This document shows, piece after piece, positions 43,876-56,954 of a stretch of 64,000 bases of DNA. The DNA is from Branchiostoma floridae (Eukaryota; Chordata; Leptocardii; Amphioxiformes; Branchiostomatidae): the NCBI RefSeq assembly GCF_000003815.2, contig NC_049997.1:8970476-9034475 (forward strand), given 5' to 3'. Each line of letters begins with the position of its first letter. Within the stretch, counting starts at the first letter, position 1. Under the pieces are notes generated by a model. That model did not search any database and was not told the origin of the DNA. It worked only from the letters and a program-made list of their open reading frames with translations. The translations under genes and the position numbers were made by a program.

Positions 43876-46800
43876 ATGGCCGCAGGCGGCGCAAGAGGAC
43901 ACCAGTTTAAGGTGGTTCTGTTAGGGGAGGGGTGTGTGGGGAAAACGTCACTAGTTTTGCGGTACTGCGAGGACAAGTTCAACGATAAACACATCTCAAC
44001 TTTGCAGGTAGGAAACAAATTATGTCTCCCATATAATCCCGATATATTCGTATTATCTGACATATTCGATGTATGTTGTAACATCATGACGGAACAAGAT
44101 ATGTGTGTACTGTAACGTTAATTAAATTACTGGAAAATAATATTTCCAAGATAAGGGACCGTACGGCGTTTAGTGAGGGGGGAGGGCCGGTCGCCAGAGG
44201 GTCGGGTCAAAAAATTTTTGCATGGCCCTCCCCCCAGGTAAAATTTTTTTTGCTAGGCCCTCCCCCCAAGACAAAATATTTTTGCTTGGCCCTCCCCCTC
44301 CTATCAACTTTGAAAAAAATATTCAAGACGCCAATAAAACACTGCGCTCCCGCATTTGGAAATGTGCTTTGCGTCATACTTTTTCATGATTTTCATCGAG
44401 AAGCAGATCTCTCACCCTTAGTAAAAAAAGGAAAACAGAATGGCTCAAAATATCTGCTAAATAGAGGGATAAATATCTGCTTCATAGAGGCATAAATATT
44501 TGCTTTATAGAAGCTATTTCATTGTTTTGATATTGATACTACACCTAAAAAGCATTTGTACCTGGGTTTCTAGTAGATTTGCGCCACGAAGCGGCGCGCG
44601 CCCCGCTCCCTAAATTTACGTATTGCAAGCTCGCGGGCCTGAGCGGCTTGACGGAAACTATTTTCAATTTACATATATTTTGGACTTTTTTTTGGTTCTG
44701 TGGTGGTAATAACTTACGGTAAATCGAGGGGGGGGGAGAAATGAAAACTAAAACGACAGCACGATTCGACTTCCAAAACTGTAGTGGGGAGGGGGGCGCC
44801 GACGCGTGACGCTGATTTTCCCACGGCGGGGTAAGACCGGTCGCCAGTCTCTCTAGCCGCCGGCGGGCGTGAGACCGCAGACTTGCAGGAGATCTTTTAG
44901 AAATGCCACGCTTTTTTGCCACGATTTCCTGCATTGCTTTTTTTATGGGAAAATTTGCTGGTTAGATGACATTTCTATGAAAAAAAAATACGAGGGTTTC
45001 AAGTTTTTGAGAACGACGTTCCGAACACCATGTTCGGCGCCAAAGGCACGAAGAATCGCAAGGTAGGTCCGGGAGAATTTTGAAATCTTGACCCTCTTAA
45101 AAGCTATTTCCTTCAGTTTGAGGAGATATTTTGCTGACAAACAAAGCTAACTTTAGTAGCATTTCAATTTAGAAATACAAAATCAAATCCCCCCCAAACA
45201 CAGTATCACGATGTCGGTCATCAAAGGCGCGAGGCCGGTCACGTCAAAAGGGATCCAGGGAAATTTGCAAATATTTACGCTCGAGCTTTGAAACGCCATT
45301 TCTTACATTTTGAGGGCAATAAGACAGGGGTAAATTTTGCTGGCAGACTAATTTAGAGTTTAATAACATTTCTGTGCGTGAAGAAGGTTTTCGAGGGCGT
45401 CATGCATAAGCCCCGCCCCCTCCCTTTCGCATTTTCACTGTATCCCGAGCGCCAACCTCGGCGATCCCTTGCAGAGGTCCAGAAAAATTTTGAAATCTTG
45501 ACCCTCTGAAACGCCGTTTCTTGGATTTTAAGGGACATATTTTGCTGGCAGACCAAGCTATTTTTTTTTTTGCTTGGCCCTCCCCCCAAGTAAAAAAAAA
45601 TTTGCTAGGCCCTCCCCCTGGCAAAATATTTTTTTGCATGGCCCTCCCCCCCCTGGCGACCGGCCCTCCCCCCTCGCTAAATGCCGTACGGTCCCTAACG
45701 TTTTATAATTTTTGTCCAGATATTTTTCAGTGTAACTTGTGTAACGACGCATAACTATCATCAGTACAAGTGGATATGGTTGTTATTCTTGTAAAGACAT
45801 AATTAGATGGCTGTCACGAGTAGTGGCTAAACAAATAATGTTGTCAAGCCCCAGAAATTCTTTGCTTCGAGTTTTCAAAGAGCTGTTAATGTTATGATAG
45901 ATGTTGAAAATCACAAAACCCAATCTGTATGCATGGCAAGAAAGTCTTGATCATGTGAATTGAAAGGCATGTGAGTTCTATGTAATTTTTGAATGACATG
46001 TGGTTGGCATTATGTCAATGTAGTATTGTATGTTACCCATGTTTGCATTCTTGTGGAACTTATTGCACCATGCCTTATATATTAGTAGAATCAAGTATAA
46101 TTTGTATAGCCAGTATGATCATCCTTCAGCATAATACACCAGCTTTTATATGAATGATAAGTGTTAGTACCGGTAGGTACTGGTACACTGTATCAGTACA
46201 AAACTGTTTTTTCTTGTTGGACCAGTCCACGATATCCCGACCTGAAAAAATAAGTGGATAAAATGTTGGACGGATTAAAAAATGAACAGATTATACTGAC
46301 AGGCCTTCATATGTTTAAGGGCTTACCGGTCCAAGAAAATAACAAGAGTGAAGTAGAGGAGAGTTGATAGTCATTTTTACCTGTGCCTGCAAAGCTGGTG
46401 TGTTAGTTACAGCTATACTGGAACTTAGTATCCAATACCAACTTAGCTTAGACAAGCTTAAGACGTTAAGTGCTGCATAAGTCGTTCTGGTTTTAAGAGG
46501 ATGTGGGATTGGAAGCCCTACCACAAGATAGAACCACAGGAAAAGTAAATGGTCTTACTGTACCATTTCCCCCATGTAAAATACTGTTTGTGGACTGCAT
46601 GCCATGATTGTCAAGGTATGGCAGTACAGTTGTATAATGATAATTCTGTGGCGAAATATATTTTTCCTCTGAAATAACAGGTATTCTTTAAACTATAAGA
46701 AATATTAAGATGAAACAAACCAGATGTTCAGGACTGGAATGGCTAATTTAGATGTGATTTGTGTCCATTATAACATCATAAAAAGTGCGCCTCCCGCACA

Positions 46801-49800
46801 GGTAAACAGAAGTACCTGGCCATTTGGTCATGTGCAAACTTGAAATAGTCATGTTGTAGAGAAGATTTTAAACTTTGTTCTTATTCTTTTTTCACAGGCA
46901 AGTTTCCTCACAAAGAAGCTCAACATAGCTGGGAAAAGAGTAAACTTGGCAATTTGGGTAAGTCATCTTTGATTTCAGGTACATGTAAATGTAAGCATTT
47001 TTCCCAATTCTTACAAAATGTTCTTTTAATTCAAAGGTCTCAATAATATTTCTGTGTTTAAGTAATTGTCATTTAGATTTACCTTTTCCCTGGTAATGTG
47101 CCCCATTGCCCAGGGGATCTTCTGACAAGCATGACATTCTGATTGACCAGGGATACTCCTACCTGTACTAGGTCACATATAGATGTGTCTACAGTCAACT
47201 GTGACCTGTTTGGCATCAGTTTTGGCTCTCAAGAAGCCTTAGAATGTCCCATTCTAACTTAGAATCCTGTCACAACGTTGTATCACAACGTTGAAGGGGA
47301 TAAACCTACACCATCCCCTTATATTACTTGGTCGTTGTGCACCCAGGCAATGCAATTTTATTCCTAGGAAGACCTCTGCAATAACTTTGAATAAGATATG
47401 TTTTTTGTGCACTGTAGGATACGGCAGGACAGGAGAGGTTCCATGCGCTGGGTCCCATCTACTACAGAGACAGTAACGGAGCCATTCTAGTATACGATAT
47501 TACAGATGAGGACTCTTTCCAAAAGGTACACACATATGTATATGCACTCATTTTGAGAACCATTACACTGGTACACAGGTTTGCAAAGGCACATGAAAGT
47601 CAGCAAAACCTTGGTTACCAGCCAATACAGTTTCAACCTGTCAGAAATTGCCATTAACCCAATTCATGTAGCTATATATTATGGGGCTTGGTGTTATTAA
47701 TGCTGTATACTATTAGTAGTATATAATATGGTATTTTTACATATTATTATGTAACCCTACACAAATACATGTATCTAGGTGCAACAGTATACCCACAATC
47801 ACAGCATGGTGACAGCTCTGAGCCATGGTGCACAAAACTTATACATATATGTATACTCTCCAATCTTTTAATTTCCCCATCTTTCTTCAGATAGACACAA
47901 TCCACAATTTTGCCCAAATTAAGTACTTTTACTGCTAGAGTCTAAGTTTCAGTGTTTATGCAATAAGTCAGACATTGTGCTACAATGAAATAAATCAGAC
48001 CGTGTCCATTTGCCAAGAATCAATGAAAATCTGATAGAATCTAGCAAACTAATTGCATTAAATCCTGACCCTCATGTCAGACATAGTCTGGTACCACTAT
48101 AGTATAGGTGATCATAGCATGTTTGTCATATTTGAATATGCTCCGTTGTTATAATGTATGCTGCCCTAACTGTATAAGATTTGTGTTTGGAACTACTGTT
48201 GGTAGTGTATATGTAAGTAAGAAAGTCGATTTCTTTAAGGAATCTTACGCACGGTACTTAAGATTGTCCCACAACTAATGTTGTATTAGTTAACAGCTTT
48301 TAGCTTTGTAGCTATTCCCCCCCATTTATCTGTTATCTCCCATCCTTTTGCTCTGTGCTCCTAAGTGTTGTGTTAGGTCTTTCCATAGGGTTGTTTCCCT
48401 TGATAGAATGGCTTCCAGTTTTTAGCAATTCTGACTAGAATTGTTCTGAAAGGTATGAAAATATGTCTTATGCAGCATCTAAATCTACAAAACACTTTGT
48501 ATCCTCCAGGTGAAAAACTGGGTAAAGGAGCTGCGAAAAATGCTGGGCAGTGAAGTCACTCTTTGTATAGCAGGTAAGGAAGTTCTTCTATACAATACAG
48601 TAGAAGTTGTTCGTGCAATTATCTGGTGGTGCAATAATTTGGAGATATTCAGCTGGACCACACCGGCTTGGGATTTTGGGATTCTGTGCAATTAACAGAC
48701 GTGTGCAGTTATACATTACCGAAAGTCTTCCTTTTCTTTATAGTTTTTTTATTGTCAGTTTTGGACTTATTATGTTGTGTCAAGACACAACATTGGTAAT
48801 GCTTTTATTTTCCTTCATTGAAAAAAAAATAGAATCTTCTTGCAGTGCTAAGCTGTAATAGTAAAACTATAATTCAAGCCAAGAACATATACAGCTTGTT
48901 ACACAAAGACAAGACACTGAAGCTGCTTGTATACAACCAAGAATTTCTTATCTCTCTCAAGGAAACAAGATAGATTTAGAGAAGCAGCGAAACGTTCCGG
49001 CAGACGAGGCAGAGGCGTACGCGACGTCGGTGGGAGCCAAACACTTCCACACGTCCGCAAAACTCAACAAAGGAGTAGAAGAGATGTTTCTAGACCTTAC
49101 GAAGAGTAAGTCTTTACTTAACAAGTTGATATTCTTTCTCTGAAACTATTTATCAGTGAAAAATGCCTGACATTATGTTTATGTGATGCATTATCATGGA
49201 AGCTCATCTTTGTTAGTAGGAATCATAGTACAAAGCTGAACTTTCCTCCAATACAAAAGTATACACGGATAAAATTTTCAATGACAGATGAAGGCAACAG
49301 TGGTTGCTGAATATTTGATCCTTGTGTACTTTTGTGTTAGAAGAAAGTTAAGCTTTGTACTATGTTGTGATGCAATTGTTAAATTTTCAATTTGCAGTCT
49401 GACATAGTTTTAAGAAAAAATACAGGTTTATATATTTCTTGTTTTGTGTTTTCACTGGTAGAATGCCTGAAGGCTCTCGTCCGAAGGCAGGCGTATTCAA
49501 CGGGGCTCACTGACCTACAAATATTGTCCAATCTCTGAAAATTGTGCAATGATGATAAGGGTACCAGACATATTCCTGTCAAAATGTCATCTATAATTAT
49601 AGCTTGCAGACTCATTTTCTGATTGATTCCAGTGCTGTGTGAAGGGCTGAAATCAGTCTATGCTATCAATTTCACCTGAGTGGAGTGCATAACATTGGGA
49701 CCTTCAAACCAAGAACCTTTAAATTCCAATTCAATACATTCTTATTTATCCACACGGCCATTACATGACTCTGTTATCCATAGGAATTTCATTGGTCGTA

Positions 49801-49958
49801 TTGCTAACAGTGTTGTTTTGTTATTTCTCAATTTGGTAGGAATGTTAGAAAAGGACTCCAATTCCAAAGCAGACGCCACAGCCAAACCTGGGTCAACACG
49901 GAGAAACATTCAGATCACAGAGGACGAACCACAGGAGCAGAAGAGCGGGTGTTGCTGA
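43876..49958 (+). CDS. RAB21: Rab GTPase RAB21
   Basis: Six exons, 43876-44007, 46898-46957, 47418-47525, 48510-48573, 48962-49105 and 49840-49958, give 208 aa. The GTP-binding motifs are complete: GEGCVGKTS (17-25), switch I around HISTLQ (39-44), DTAGQE (65-70), NKID (123-126) and TSAK (152-155). The C-terminus ends in Cys-Cys (207-208) for double geranylgeranylation. Blocks such as RFHALGPIYYRDSNGAILVY and VKNWVKELRKMLG are nearly identical to human RAB21, which is slightly longer because of its N- and C-tails. RAB21 works on early endosomes, controlling integrin trafficking and autophagy-linked fusion. The start has a good context (GACATGG) and follows the promoter cluster at 43665-43740. 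Intron 1 hosts a 1.54-kb DNA transposon and a hAT-like fragment; intron 5 a hairpin element. AATAAA signals at 52173 and 52217 imply a 3' untranslated region of up to 2.2 kb. Confidence 0.97.
44155..45695. mobile_element. PIF/Harbinger-like non-autonomous DNA transposon in RAB21 intron 1
   Basis: The ends GGGACCGTACGGCGTTTAGT and its near-complement (CTAAATGCCGTACGGTCCC) form terminal inverted repeats that extend inward through the GGGGGGAGGGCCGGTCGCC arms. TAA flanks both ends (44152-44154 and 45696-45698), the 3-bp TWA duplication typical of PIF/Harbinger. Inside are G/C-rich blocks of TTTGC-NN-GGCCCTCCCC words at both ends and about three diverged internal units sharing TTTTGAAATCTTGACCCTCT and ATTTTGCTG (about 45080-45145, 45270-45345, 45485-45555). 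No transposase reading frame was recognised; ORFs here are repetitive. Confidence 0.85.
46166..46400. repeat. Old relative of the hAT-type MITE at 24943
   Basis: GTACAAAACTGTTTTTTCTT, TTGGACCAGTCCA, CCCGACCTGAAAA and AACAAGAGTGAAGTAGA follow in the same order as in 24958-25135. Clear terminal repeats and a target duplication were not found. Confidence 0.65.
49224..49364. repeat. Hairpin MITE in RAB21 intron 5
   Basis: The left arm CATAGTACAAAGCTGAACTT, then ACAAAAGTATACACGG, is the imperfect complement of CTTGTGTACTTTTGTGT and AAGTTAAGCTTTGTACTATG. It is about 141 bp long. Confidence 0.7.
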
Positions 49959-52900
49959 AGGAGAAAAACAGAAGAAAAAAAACAGAAAAGAAAGTTGCAA
50001 CATTTTGTACTGTGACTTTACTCTCTGGTAGTCTGTCCAAGGATTTGTTGAGGGGCCAGTGAAATGAAATTTTCTCTATCACTAGCATAAAATTTTGGCC
50101 TTTCTAAAAACATCTACATAATCTTGAAGTGATTTATTGTGTACTGTACATGGGTGGGACAAATCAACAATGGGTCCTGACATTATTGGATAGACTACTG
50201 TAAATGCATTTAATTTTGCAGGAATTTCGCAGTAGCGGAAAAAGGACTTTTTGTGTTGGTTTTAAGTTCGTGGTAGCACCATGCACTGTGGTCTCTTACT
50301 GCCATGGAAAAATGTTTGCGGTGGTTTTAAGTTCGCGGTAAAGCTGCCACCGCAAAAAAAAACAAAACAACATACAACCACCGCTGACATTTTTGCATTT
50401 ACAGTATCTGTTGGGAGAGTTCTTTCTATGAAGTCGCAACTGGTTGATCATTTGTCTTGCCAAACCCGGAAACGGAGTTAAAGATTACTTAGATGTTTTC
50501 AGAAAAGATTAGATTTTTAGATGAATGATAGAGGAGCGTTCATTCCTGGAACTTCAAGAAGGTTTCTCCCATTAATTTGGCCAAGATGACATGTCTGTTA
50601 CATGTATTATACTTGCATTGTACAACAAACACTTGCCCTAGCTACATGTATGTACCTGATTAATATGTATGTATATGTATATGTATACAAGCACTACTTT
50701 TAGGAATCATGAGTAAGAAAGGTACATATTGTTAGCTTAATGCAGATGTGATGAAATTTGTGAAAAAAACGGTTTACATAGCTGTTGTATAAGTTAATGC
50801 ATTCTATAGTGTGAATAATTGTACTCTATTCCGAGTATTGATAGCTGTGTATTTCTTGGTGAAAATTGGACTAGAACTTTGTTTCATTATGTTGGAGCCA
50901 GTATGTAGATGGTCATCTTTTGATTGATTTTGTAATTCTGCATATGATTTTTTTACAGATATTAATTTGCACATTGTAAAGAATATATGGAACTTGATAA
51001 GTTAAGTGTATGAATGCATCAGACAGTCTCATAATGCCTGTAAAAATTCTCACATTGTACAAAGAAAAAAGATAGATGACAATCTGCTACAAAATTGTCA
51101 CTTTGCTACACAAGAAGTTCACGACCTTGGCTGACCTCTATTGCTGCTTTCTGATTGGTTGACAAGTGGTTGTGTGTTTTCTGTTACAAAATGTGTCACT
51201 AACTAAGTGTGGTTAAAACAGAGCCTTTCAGAGCATCTGTTCTGTATGAAATTTTAGGGATCAAAATTTGTGCATATTTTGTTTTCTTTCAAATTTTCAT
51301 CCTCTCCTGTGCACTAGTATTAGTAATGTCCCCACATTTTGCTAGGAAACAACCTTGTCGCTATTTTAGGCCTGTTCCGAATTGTCTGATATTTCATTAT
51401 TAATGAATATAAGTTAATATAATATCAAATAGATGTGGTAACAGGCAGTAGCTTACAAGACTATAAGTACAGTATGTTGTGACAGTATGTGTTCAACCTC
51501 TGGTTAACAACTATATATTAGCACACATTGGAAAGTTATACTGTGATAACTAAAGGTACATATTATATTGTAACTTTTGTTTCGTCAGTGTTAACCAGCA
51601 CGAGTTAGTAGTAATTGATGTAAGTCGATATTGACTTGTAGTGCTATCTTGTGATGCGCATAGGGGGAGCCATGTACCCAAGTTTGTAGATTTGTTTGTA
51701 CAGAAGAAATAGTGTACAACAGTGAAACGTATTAATTCTTACAATGTCACTGGCTCTTAGTAATCACAACAAAAGTCGCTGTGTACACAAAATTAAAGGG
51801 AAGGTCCAAGCAGATGTTGGAAGAGAAATTGTAACATGCTGTAAAGTTATCTACTTTCACAGTGGTTTTATATTTTCCTGGAGTTAAAAGTTGGGGATGG
51901 AAGCAATTCTGTATAGTACAGTAGAAATACAAAACAGGAATTGCAGTTATTTTACGGTACCGGTAAGGCTGTGTGGTTACCACTACAATGAAACAATTAC
52001 AGTATCTTGGTTGCAGCGCTGTTTTCCATACATGTAGGTCTATGTGTCCATAAGGAAAAATAATACAGCCTGAATGAATGTTACAATTTCTCCAAATATC
52101 TGCTTAGAGATCGTGTTAGGGATAGGGAGCTAAAACGATCGAGTTGATTATTTTTTTCACAGCAGAATTGGAAATAAAATATTAAAGATATACTGAATGT
52201 ATGATGCAAGGTTTGAAATAAAAGTGTAATGCTACTACTCTCGTTGATTTCTGAGAAATGATGAAGATTAAAACTAATTATTTTGCCAATTTCTTGGATT
52301 TTTAATCCATAGTATATAGACTTAAGATATCAAAGGTCACGAATTAAAACACCAAGGCTGAAAATAACCAAATTGGGGTCCAAAATTTCTAATGATTCGT
52401 TGGTGCATTTGTACCAGACCAGAAACAATTGGGTTTATTTCTTTTGTCTAAGGCTAATAGTCTAATGATAATAAGTTTGTTTTATCAATTGGGAATGTTT
52501 TTTTTACCATCTTTAGTAAGAATTTTGTGTTGGAGATCAACGGCAAAAATAGAAAGCTCTTGTATCCCCCTCATGAAATTTGCTTTTTTTAATATGTTGA
52601 TTAAGTTATGTCATGCCAGGGTCCTCGTCGACACCCAATGGACGAAAATCATGTTTTGATCAAAGTTTTTTCTTAATCTCAGTGGTATTAAATTGAGTTT
52701 TGTCAGCGTCTCTTTGCATTTTGGTTATTGTCCTATCGTGCATTTTTTTCTCATCAACCTGTGGCCCCGTCAGTAGAATGGCATGGTCCAAAGTGGGTTT
52801 TCCCGTTGTGCAAGACCAAGAAGTGTGCTGGCACAACTCGCGATTACATTTATGGCTGGTTTTAATATCATGTCTCTTGTCTTTGGTGTTTCTTCAAATC

Positions 52901-53057
52901 CTTACTCTGCCTTGGAAGAATGCTGTTATTCTGATCTCATTGTCATGTCGGAGGATCAGTTTTCAAAACTGCAGTGTTTTAATATTACTTGCTGTCTTCC
53001 GTAATCAAATGTGGTTTGACCGGTTGTCTGTGCATGTAAAAAAGAAGCGCTAACAAT
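49959..53057. other. RAB21 3' untranslated region and intergenic stretch
   Basis: A/T-rich with no further exon recognised. Two AATAAA signals (52173-52178 and 52217-52222) are plausible ends for RAB21. One MITE lies at 50196-50407. Confidence 0.45.
50196..50407. repeat. MITE with TACTGTAAATGCA ends
   Basis: The left end TACTGTAAATGCATTTAATT and the right end TTTTGCATTTACAGTA are inverted repeats. Inside, GGTTTTAAGTTCG(C/T)GGTA occurs twice, and GTTTGCGGTGG faces CCACCGCAAA. It is probably within the RAB21 3' untranslated region. Confidence 0.75.
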
Positions 53058-56000
53058 ATGGAGACTCCGTCCCGGCCTATGTCATTCTTTATGTTGACCG
53101 TTCTCTTCACGTTATCGGTGATTCTCTACTACTACTTCGTAACTTTTGACATACCAACATTGACAAGGTAAGTCACAACTGAATTCCACTCTAGATCATA
53201 GAGCTAAATTATCGTATTCGGACGTACTACATGTAATAGCCACAAATAGCTGACTCTACGAACACACATGTAGATTTTGTTGTTCGAAAGTCACGTAAGA
53301 TTTTTTTAACATTACGGATTGGGAAATAACTTCGTTAATGGTTTAAACGTTTACTTTTTGTGACAGTGATCAATTTTAACGTTCCTAATTGTCATATACA
53401 ATCGTAATGTAGCAAGCTGTAATGCTACTACGTTGTTAACAACAAATCTGCTAGTACATCATGTTGAATGTTGTTTGTTTTTTTCAGCTACAGTGTAAAT
53501 GCAGTACAGAACAGAATCCAGCTGAGACAGACGGTCTCAGACTTCCACATACGAGCCAACACTACAAGGTTCGTGTTCACAGTTTAATGTTCACAGTTCG
53601 GATACAGTAGAAGCCAGTTACTAAATTGCACAACGGTTTATCGCACACGAATCCTAGTCTCCAAGCAGACCCTACGTACGGTGCCTTAGAAATAGTATCA
53701 AAGCTGGCAAGGCCCGTTTGACTCCCTTAGCCGGCTATCTCCCTTTGGCCGGCTATACTCCTTTGCCAGCTTTGATACTATTTCTAAGGCACCGTAGGGT
53801 CTGTTTGGAGACTACACGAATCCCAACGTCCTGTAGTGGTATGGTGTAGCTGGATAACTTCGCTTTGTCGCACCACCCGGATAATTGGACTGAATATGCT
53901 GGCAAATTAGGGGTGCAATTAAACGGCTTCTACTGTACTACCAAGGAGGTTAAAGAAAGATTGTTGATGATTCTTTAACCTCCTTGGTACTACTAACCAC
54001 TATTCAACCATGTCTTGGTGTTGTAAAACATTCTCGTAAGACAGGTCACCTAGCTAATAGGTCGCACCGACTTCTCCGGAACATATCTAAAAGCACTGTT
54101 AGATATTGACAAATGTATGGGTGTTGCTATGGTGTCTACTTACAGTATAACGTATACGTCTCATGTTTATGCTTATTGATTATTTGAAAACTAGTATCAA
54201 TGAAGATTATATATATAACATATATGCAAAAAGCAATACAGCATTCAACGCTAGGCACAATCATAGTGATACAGTAACTGTCACCCTTCTGGCACTGAAA
54301 TCCATTGGTATCATGTTAATGTTTTTGTTATCACAAATCAACTACACATGTATTGTCTATTTATCATGATCTGTTCCGTTCAGGGCTCCTAGAGTGACGA
54401 AACATTTCCAGTCAACAAGGAAGAATGAGAACTTGAAGAAAAATCTCACAAGGTGGTACAAACTTCATCATTTTAGTATTCAGATATCATTGACAGATAT
54501 ATTAGTGTTGATACAATTTCTAACTTGTTCGTATCGACGCTATAAGTTTAATAATAATTCTAAAACTTGACCTCTTTTGACACTGGAAGCTAACATACTA
54601 GTTTCATGTTCAAGCCACTCTGATTACACATTCTAATATACCTGTCTATTTATTATCTATTCATTTAGGGCTCCAAAAGTGACGAAACATTTCCAGCCAC
54701 CAAAAAGGAAAAAGTTAGATGCGATTCTGAAAAAGAATCTCACAAGGTGGTTAAAAATTTTTAAGCATGTTAATATATCATAAAAAGAGCTTCTGCATCT
54801 GAGTATCCAGCAAGACGTTTTTTTATGTAAAAAATAAAATGTAAACAAATACTCCCCACTATAAACATAACGTTGACTCGACATTTTTTTGACTAAGTAA
54901 ACGGGGACATAAGATTTAAGGCAATGTGTTTATGTGTCGTAATGATTAAACAATTTTTTTACTGATACGACAAAAGTACCTTTGCGGCTTTTATATTGCC
55001 TTTCACAACTGCATGTGTGTCAGTCACAAAGCGATGGATATGCAACAAACAGTATATAAAAATTAGACATAAATGAAGTAACCCACATACCAGTATGTCA
55101 CTAGGCAAATTGACATGTTGAGTTTTAAGTATCTCAGATGGACTGAAGATATTGCTCATGTGATGCATGGAATTTTGAAATGAAAAATCGATATTTCTCT
55201 TTTCAGACTCGACCAATCATTGCAGAAACTGAGAACTTTTGACAACTTTGCATATTTCTCCGAATACAAAAACCGCAAAAAGTGTAAAAAGCGGAAAGAC
55301 TGTCCAACAGAAACACCGGTGCTTCACTACCGCACATGCGCAATCGTCGGCAATGGCGGGATTCTTCTCAACAGCAGCTGTGGGAACGAGATCGACAGTC
55401 ATGATTACGTCATCAGAATGAATATGGCCGACATAAGAGGTTACGAGCAGGTCAGAAATGATCTTTTGTGAGAATAGATTTCGTTTGATTTACTGTAACA
55501 CAAATTATTAGGAAGCAAATACGACGTCCCAACTACCCAAGGTTATACTGATGTTATAGCGCTTGTTTGACTAAGTTTTATCATTATCTGGTAGGATGCA
55601 AATTTTACTTACAAGTACGCATCCAAACTTCTTAGGCTGGAAGGAAATGAATGTTAACTTTAAATTTGTCACAAGACCAAAAGTAACAAACTCATCAATG
55701 GCATATGTCCATATGAACAGAGAATACAACGTGTGGAATGAACATGACTATTTCATATGTTATATTTTGTCGAGAAATTTACAAATTAGAGACTCTATAT
55801 AGATCAGGGAGGTGTAACGTTAAGACATACAATTTCTCGTTTCACTGTGCTGCAACTCTTTTCATCTTCAGGACGTTGGACTAAAATCAAACCTATCCTT
55901 CATCAATTGGAAGAGGGTTAAAGAGCTAGGAGATGAGCTGTCATCCAACGACACGAGAGAAGAAGTTCTTCAACATCTGGTCTTACTGAACGGAAGCGTC

Positions 56001-56774
56001 TTCAGCTATGTCAAGTTAAAGACAGGCGCCGCTATCCGAGCTCTGGAGGCGCTACAGGCGCTTTTGAAGGAATACAAGCTGAATATCACTATGACGTACT
56101 CTCGGAGTAATGTTCCAGTGGTGTTCACAAAGTAAGGGTGGTATTTTTTTTCATTCCATTTCAGGGAAAGATATCACCTAGTAATGATAGTATGCATTAT
56201 AATGTACTCCTGGGTAAAACAGGCGTAAGCTATCTACATCAAATCAAATCAATGACACGATTAATGAGTAGCTATGGGCACGGTAGAGTAGTAAAACAAT
56301 TTAGTTTTATCATACATTTGTATATAAAGTCTATTTTCTTACGTAAGAAATCACCACTCAAAAAGTGTAACATGCATAAGTTAGCTACATTGAAAAAAAT
56401 TGCTTTTCAAGAAAATGTTTGACAAATCAGTCTTTTTCTGTCCTTTACTTGAATGAAAAAGTCATATTTCAAATTTACTTTTCTCTTGTTGTCCCAGGCC
56501 ACTACGTGACACTTTTATTCCTGGCTTGAAGTCTCCAACATCCGGGCTAATCGCCTACATCCTGGCAACTAGATTCTGTGACGTCATCACCCTGTACGGT
56601 TTCTACCCGTTCGACACGGATTCGCGCAACAGGAAGCTGTTTTATCACTACTATGATAACATTACGGTTGCAAAGAAACGCAGAAGTCGCCATAACTTTG
56701 GCATTGAGCATGACTTCTTTAGATTACTGCATCAGAATGGACTCGTCCGACTGGTATCAGACATTTGTGAATGA
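53058..56774 (+). CDS. ST8Sia-class sialyltransferase, tandem copy 1
   Basis: Seven exons, 53058-53167, 53488-53568, 54384-54452, 54669-54746, 55207-55450, 55872-56131 and 56498-56774, encode 372 aa. Type II Golgi layout: a short N-tail, one membrane anchor (about residues 8-26), a basic stem, then the catalytic domain. Sialyl motif L starts [20 protein letters not shown]; motif S is in [20 protein letters not shown] then LYGFYPF; motif III is HYYDN; motif VS fits H-x4-E in HNFGIE. Such enzymes add sialic acid, usually alpha-2,8 onto sialosides, from CMP-sialic acid. The usual Trp of YGFWPF is Tyr. Exons 3 and 4 are duplicates of one stem exon (both begin GGCTCC and read APxVTKHFQ...KKNLTR). 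Copy 2 at 58562-61795 has identical sizes for the two main catalytic exons (244 and 260 bp). Donor and acceptor specificity cannot be told. Confidence 0.9.
53655..53814. mobile_element. TAGTCTCCAAGCAGACCC MITE with 9-bp target-site duplication
   Basis: The ends TAGTCTCCAAGCAGACCCTA and TAGGGTCTGTTTGGAGACTA pair, with inner arms AGAAATAGTATCAAAGCTGG and CAGCTTTGATACTATTTCT. An exact 9-bp direct repeat, CACGAATCC, flanks it (53646-53654 and 53815-53823). Same family as 27659-27795. It lies in intron 2 of sialyltransferase copy 1. Confidence 0.9.
53939..53989. repeat. 51-bp palindromic microelement
   Basis: TACCAAGGAGGTTAAAGAA and TTCTTTAACCTCCTTGGTA are perfect complements around a 13-bp loop. 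One arm of the same sequence occurs at 22421-22437. Confidence 0.75.
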
Positions 56775-56954
56775 GATTTCGAGTAGTACTAGTGTCCACG
56801 AGACACTGACCACACTGGTGTAGACGAGTACCTGACGTCAGTTAACCGACTTGAAGGCGAAGGGGGGATGGAATTCAAAGGGACCCCGCCGTTCAAAACC
56901 ATGTCCAAGTGTGGATAGCAACCAATACAAATGTCTCTACGGCATCAACACGTG

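Noticed and set aside
44103-45761. Several ORFs of 60-130 codons on both strands in RAB21 intron 1
   Set aside because: They lie inside the Harbinger-like element and are made of its repeated G/C-rich blocks; none resembles a transposase.
52700-53053. 117-codon ORF and an overlapping 73-codon ORF before sialyltransferase copy 1
   Set aside because: Hydrophobic composition typical of A/T-rich non-coding DNA; no domain; it ends just before the real start at 53058.
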